From the NCBI GenBank assembly GCA_947044405.1, contig CAMRHE010000068.1:1056001-1120000 (forward strand): a DNA stretch of 64,000 bases. Direction: 5' to 3'. Made by a program: the position numbers and the translations under genes. Source of the DNA: Leptodactylus fallax (lineage: Eukaryota; Chordata; Amphibia; Anura; Leptodactylidae). The notes under the pieces are model-generated. The model saw only the letters and a list, made by a program, of their open reading frames with translations, searched no databases and was not told the DNA's origin. Positions within the stretch are counted from its first letter, which is position 1. Every line of letters starts with the position of its first letter. Shown one piece after another: positions 59,946 to 64,000 of this stretch.

Positions 59946-61790
59946 TGTACCGTGTTAGCCATAGAAAGTAGTGGAAGAGTGAAGAAATCAGGCGATACCT
60001 TTTAGAGCCTAACTGAGTATATTTGATAGTGAGTTTTCGAGAGTCTAGCTCTCTTCTTCAGACACGGTGTTTTACAAGAAACTGAAAATTCACAGACTTT
60101 ATATACACAGAAGACATGGACCTTCAAAGGATCTCAAAATAACAAAATGCAATCTAAGTAGAGAAGTTATTTACAACAGGTCAGGAAATAAACAATCTGG
60201 AAAACTTGTGGTGCGTGACAGAGGGATCTGTTATCTGTTTGCAATCAGGAGGTGATTTGTGACTCTCACAGGTCATACATAGTGTGACATGAAGCTGGCA
60301 TGAATATTAAGTCCAAATTGCAAAGTTTGACATTTTTGCATTAACTTATATTCCCATTCCTTTCTCTCCCTCTGCGTCTTAAAATGTCCCATTAAAACCA
60401 CAACCAGAAAATCTTCAATAGAGTGGTCTTATCCAGAGAAATGTGCGGCCACTGGGAGATCGGTTCTGCTGTTATTAATGGTGGATCTGTGTGAGTTCAT
60501 TCGTTGACTGAGTCTCTGCCCTGTTTCCCCCACATAGAGGCCTGTGGTGGGACATTGCACACACATTATGAGGTACACCACATTGGAAGACCTGCAGGAA
60601 AATGTCCCCCTAATTCTGTGCACCTGTTGTGACTGTGGGATAGGTACACTGTCAGCGGTGTGGATGTGCTTGCAGGTCATGCACCTTTTATGTAGGCAAG
60701 GTGAGGTGCCATTTTCAGTTGGGGCCTTCAGGGCACTCCGGACGATAATGCGCCTCAGGTTTGGTGGTTGTCGAAAGGAAAGGAGAGGGGGGACTGGAAA
60801 TATGTCCTTGAGTCTGTTGTCCCTATGTAGCACAGGTTGGAGCTCCTTGGCAATCCTTCGTAGGATCTCCAGCTGTGGGTTGTAGGTGACTACTAGGGGC
60901 ACTCGGGCATCTTTCTGGGTCTCTCTATATGTGAGCAGACTGTCTCTGTTAATGGCTGCCGCTTTGGTTAATTGGTTGTCTGTCACTTTTGGTTTGTATC
61001 CCAATCTGAGAAATTTCATCCTCAGATCCAGGAGGTGCTTGTCCAGGTCTGTTTTGTCGGCGCAAATACGATTGTATGGTATAGCCTGGCTGTAGATTAT
61101 AGATTGTCTTGTGTGCTTGGGGTGGAAGCTGTCGTTTCTCAGGTAGGCCGTTCTGTCTGTGGGTTTGTGGTATATCGATGTGAGTAGCCGGTGGTCTTTA
61201 ATGTATATTGTGGAATCCAGAAAGTGAATTTCACTCCCTGAATAGCTAAGTTTAAGGTTGATGGTCGGGTGAAAGTCATTGAAGTCATTATGGAATTGAA
61301 GTAGGGCCTCCTCACCTGCAGTCCAGATGACAAGGATATCATCGATATAACGAAGGTAAATCATAGGTTTGGTGGTGCATGTTGATAAATATGTTCCTTC
61401 CATTTCTGCCATAAAGAGATTTGCATATTGGGGTGCACATCTGGTCCCCATTGAAGTTTCCATTCGCTGTAGCTATAGATCCTCTATATATTGTGGCTAA
61501 GGATGAATTGTATGAGCTGCGTTACTGGTTCTGTTGGGAGGTTTTGTTTTTCCAGGTCTACCCGACATGCTGCAACTCCATCCTTGTGGGGAATGTTGGT
61601 ATACAGGAATTCCACATCCATGGTGGCCAAAATGGTACCCTCAGGTAGAGGGCCCAGGGCATTCAGTTTGTTAAGAAGGTCAGTGGTGTCCTGGATATAG
61701 CTCGGAGTATCCCTGACAAGGGGTTTTAGGAGATTTTCCACCCAACCTGAGATGTTTTCTGTCAGTGTCCCAATGCCAGAAATGATAGGC
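59946..61790 (-). mobile_element. Penelope-like retroelement, 5'-truncated
   Basis: On the minus strand the order is: partial reverse transcriptase from about 61,790, GIY-YIG endonuclease, then a ~330-bp 3' tail. The tail contains CTGAAGAAGAGAGCTAGACT, CTCGAAAACTCACTATC and GGCTAACACGGTACAAC. From memory, this tail is typical of vertebrate Penelope-like elements. The N-terminal half is missing, as is usual for copies made by target-primed reverse transcription. A TATAC tract and then a Tc1 element adjoin the truncated end. Confidence 0.85.
60273..61790 (-). pseudogene. Penelope-like reverse transcriptase/GIY-YIG endonuclease, truncated and broken
   Basis: The polypeptide begins in mid-domain with RPIISGIGTLTENISG at about 61,790. 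It shows ATMDVEFLYTNIPHKDG (RT palm, first Asp), then GTRCAPQYANLFMAEME and YLRYIDDILVIW (catalytic YIDD box). A cysteine cluster CLHKRCMTC precedes the GIY-YIG-type endonuclease, with VVYLIMCVQC, GLYVGETGQRLSQRMNSH, and the later ERKEWEYKLM after a TAA. Breaks are a frameshift with a stop near 61,464-61,486 and an in-frame TAA at 60,429-60,431. The frame otherwise continues to a TGA at 60,273. The family protein copies RNA into DNA at a nick made by its own endonuclease. This copy is dead. Confidence 0.88.
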
Positions 61791-61815
61791 CTATACTATA
61801 CTATACTATACTATA
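61788..61815. repeat. TATAC pentanucleotide tract
   Basis: About five TATAC units lie between the truncated end of the Penelope-like element and the left border of the second Tc1 element. The last TA (61,814-61,815) is the transposon target site. Confidence 0.8.
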
Positions 61816-63382
61816 CAGTCATGGCCAAAAGTTTTGAGAATGATACAAATATTAATTTTTCCAAAGTCTACTGCTTCAGTTTTTCTAATGGCAATTTGCA
61901 TATACTCCAGAATGTTATAAAGAGTGATCAGCTTAACAGCAATTACTTGCAAAGTCAATATTTGCCTAGAAAATGAACTTTATTCCCCAAAACACATTTC
62001 AACATCATTGCAGCCCTGCCTTAAAAGGACCACCTAACATTGTTTCAGTGATTGCTCCATTAACACAGGTGTGGGTGTTGATGAGGACAGGGCTGGAGAT
62101 CAATCTGTCATGATTAAGTAAGAATGACACCACTGGACACTTTAAAAGGAGGCTGGTGCTTGCCATCATTGTTTCTCTTCTGTTAACCATGGTTATCTCT
62201 AAAGAAACACGTGCAGTCATCATTGCACTGCACAAAAATGGCCTAACTGGGAAGAGTATTGCAGCTAGAAAGATTGCACCTCAGTCAACAATCTATCGCA
62301 TCATCAAGAACTTCAAGGAGAGAGGTTCCATTGGTGCCAAAAAGGCTCCAGGGCGCCCAAGAAAGACCAGCAAGCGGCAGGACCGTCTCTTAAAAGTGTT
62401 TCAGCTGCGGGATGGGGCTACCAGCAGTGCAGAGCTTGCTGAGGAATGGCAGCAGGCAGGTGTGAGTGCATCTGCACGCACTGTGAGGCGGAGACTCTTG
62501 GAGCAAGGCCTGGTCTCAAGGAGGGCAGCAAAGAAGCCACTTCTCTCCAGAAAAAACATCAGGGACAGACTGATATTCTGCAAAAGGTACAGGGAGTGGA
62601 CTGCTGAGGACTGGGGTAAAGTCATTTTCTCTGATGAATCCCCTTTTCGATTGTTTGGAACATCTGGAAAACAGCTTATTCGGAGAAGAAGAGGTGAGCG
62701 CTACCACCAGTCTTGTCTCATGCCAACTGTAAAGCATCCTGAAACCATTCATGTGTGGGGTTGCTTCTCAGCCAAGGGAATCGGCTCTCTCACAGTCTTG
62801 CCTAAAAACACAGCCATGAATAAAGAATGGTACCAGAATGTCCTCCAAGAGCAACTTCTCCCAACCGTCCAAGAGCAGTTTGGCGCTCAACAATGCCTTT
62901 TCCAGCATGATGGAGCACCTTGCCATAAAGCAAAGGTGATAACTAAATGGCTCAGGGAACAAAACATAGAGATTTTGGGTCCATGGCCTGGAAACTCCCC
63001 AGATCTTAATCCCATTGAGAACTTGTGGTCAATCATCAAGAGACGGGTGGACAAACAAAAACCAACAAATTCAGACAAAATGAAAGCATTGATTCTGCAA
63101 GAATGGACTGCTATCAGTCAGGATTTGGTCCAGAAGTTGATTGAGAGCATGCCAGGGAGAATTGCAGAGGTCCTGAAGAAGAAGGGTCAACACTGCAAAT
63201 ATTGACTTGCTGCATTAACTCATTCTAACTGTCAATATAAGCTTCTGTTACTCATAATATGAATGCAATTCTATTTCTGTATGTGATAAAAACATCTGAC
63301 AAACACACATAAAAACCAGAGGGCAGCAGATCATGTGAAAATATAATATTTGTGTCATTCTCAAAACTTTTGGCCATGACTG
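61816..63382 (+). mobile_element. Full-length Tc1-type transposon, copy 2
   Basis: The element is 1,567 bp, the same length as the copy at 25,249-26,815 and in the opposite orientation. Ends are CAGTCATGGCCAAAAGTTTT and its complement, with TA at 61,814-61,815 and 63,383-63,384. In the 5' untranslated ~250 bp I see only three base differences from copy 1 (for example TTTTTCCAAAG against TTTTTACAAAG). That is evidence of very recent movement of this family. Confidence 0.97.
62189..63205 (+). CDS. Tc1/mariner-superfamily transposase, intact (copy 2)
   Basis: A 338-residue transposase starting at the ACCATGG ATG at 62,189. The open frame extends 33 bases upstream without an ATG. It is identical to copy 1 except at two positions: Gly for Arg at 76 (LRDGATSS) and Leu for Phe at 163 (GKQLIRRR). 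Domains in order: two helix-turn-helix segments within residues 1-110 that would bind the inverted repeats, a GRPRK linker at about 55-59, then the catalytic domain with Asp149, Asp241 and Glu277. The spacing between the last two is 35 residues. C-terminal KKKGQHCKY is preserved. It has no internal stop and no intron. Which of the two differing residues is ancestral cannot be told from two copies. Both genes look capable of giving full-length protein. Confidence 0.95.
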   Translation: MVISKETRAVIIALHKNGLTGKSIAARKIAPQSTIYRIIKNFKERGSIGAKKAPGRPRKTSKRQDRLLKVFQLRDGATSSAELAEEWQQAGVSASARTVRRRLLEQGLVSRRAAKKPLLSRKNIRDRLIFCKRYREWTAEDWGKVIFSDESPFRLFGTSGKQLIRRRRGERYHQSCLMPTVKHPETIHVWGCFSAKGIGSLTVLPKNTAMNKEWYQNVLQEQLLPTVQEQFGAQQCLFQHDGAPCHKAKVITKWLREQNIEILGPWPGNSPDLNPIENLWSIIKRRVDKQKPTNSDKMKALILQEWTAISQDLVQKLIESMPGRIAEVLKKKGQHCKY

Positions 63383-63384
63383 TA

Positions 63385-63610
63385 CAGTAGTGTGAGCATT
63401 GTGTGTAGACAGTATATATCAGTATTATTAGTGCACTGTAGTGTGAGTATTGTGTAAGTACTGTTATATAGGCAGTATCTATCAGTATTATTAGTGTACT
63501 AAAGTGTGAGCATTTTGTATAGGCAGTGTATGTCAGTATTATTTGTGCACTGTAGTGTGAGTATTGTATATGTCAGTATTATTCGTTCACTGTTTGCACT
63601 ATATCTAGGT
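63385..63610 (+). repeat. Right part of an interrupted ~50-bp minisatellite
   Basis: Repeated phrases are AGTATTATTAGTGCACTGTA, GTGTGAGTATTGTGTA and ATAGGCAGTATMTATCAGTA, with about four irregular units. The matching remnant lies left of the Penelope-like element at 59,880-59,945. Confidence 0.75.
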
Positions 63611-63920
63611 ACTAGATACAGAGGTGTAACTAAAGGCTCATGGGCCCTTGTGCAAGGCTTCGCCATGGGCTCCCTAACCTGACCTGTATACGACCATGGT
63701 CTTAAATTATGCACATGGGTGCACTGGGTATAAATAGTTCTGCCATAATATACTATACATAGAAATACAGTATTTTATACTGTACTCAGATAATAATCTC
63801 TCTATATAATGCCTCCATAAACTACATGTGCTGCTTTTCTTGCTTTTGCGTTCTCTCCATATATGTTACGTCATGACCGCCTGAGGACATGGATACAGAT
63901 GAAGGTTGTGTATGTCCCCT
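63611..63920. other. No gene; dispersed repeat fragment
   Basis: AGAGGTGTAACTAAAGGCTC and ATGGGCCCTTGTGCAAGG near 63,620 look like a fragment of a GGGCCC-type dispersed repeat. Nothing else is recognised. Confidence 0.4.
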
Positions 63921-64000
63921 TTAAAGAGTTTTCCAGGCCTTTTCGATTGATGACCTATCAATGTGTGATCAGCTTGAGCTCTCTTCCTTGTGCTGGTGAT
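63921..64000 (+). mobile_element. Dispersed TTAA-type MITE, cut by window end
   Basis: Begins TTAAAGAGTTTTCCAGGCCT, then GATTGATGACCTATCAATGT and GTGATCAGCTTGAGCTC, in the order of the family copies at 30.5 and 59.0 kb. The right part lies outside the window. Confidence 0.65.

Noticed and set aside
59946..60075. Hammerhead ribozyme in the Penelope-like tail
   Set aside because: I found a CGAAA-like piece near the hairpin-forming CTGAAGAAGAGAGC segment, but not the conserved CTGATGA core in the right arrangement.
1..64000. tRNA, rRNA or snRNA genes
   Set aside because: I saw no GGTTCGAATCC-type box or other recognisable structural RNA sequence on either strand. A covariance-model scan would be needed to exclude small RNAs.

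Overview
This window looks like non-coding nuclear DNA from a vertebrate, most likely an anuran amphibian. The evidence is the repeat content: two near-identical Tc1-type transposons with intact transposase genes, a third frameshifted Tc1-type element, a Penelope-like retroelement, and many short palindromic elements with TTAAAGGGG-type ends. From memory, the last group and the 97-bp minisatellite are familiar from frog genomes. The species cannot be named from the sequence alone. I recognise no host protein-coding exon, rRNA or tRNA. The only convincing coding sequences belong to transposable elements.

Layout. 1-7,000: a tandem-repeat-bearing element cut by the window edge, a 61-bp minisatellite, a palindromic TTAA element and the first 97-bp array. 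6,795-11,325: a 4.5-kb array of a ~31-bp unit with a 1.5-kb internal block duplication. 11,326-24,100: mostly single-copy-looking DNA with a decayed Tc1-like transposase (about 14.05-14.87 kb), a second 97-bp array, several MITE-like elements and two tandem repeats built around ACTACAACTCCCAGCATG. 24,102-27,726: a 62-bp array split in two by a complete 1,567-bp Tc1 element. 27,727-34,780: several palindromic elements. 34,783-36,807: a 22-bp array. 37,560-38,525: T-rich low-complexity DNA. 39,824-40,737: a second copy of the element seen at position 1, inverted. 44,125-46,853: a third 97-bp array, inverted. 47,921-49,533: the broken Tc1-type element. 53,067-56,710: an AT-rich ~25-bp array. 59,880-63,610: a minisatellite interrupted by a 5'-truncated Penelope-like element and then a second complete Tc1 element.

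Tandem repeats cover roughly 19 kb, or 30% of the window by my boundaries, in at least nine unrelated unit families. Several families have a 97-, 62-, 31- or 25-bp unit with few or no stop codons. They therefore give long but meaningless open frames, which I have not annotated as genes. No cellular pathway can be assembled from this window. Its biological interest lies in recent transposon activity, in repeats inserted into repeats, in tandem repeats that may have travelled with mobile elements, and in the spread of a sequence matching the vertebrate ZNF143/THAP11 binding motif through several unrelated repeat families.
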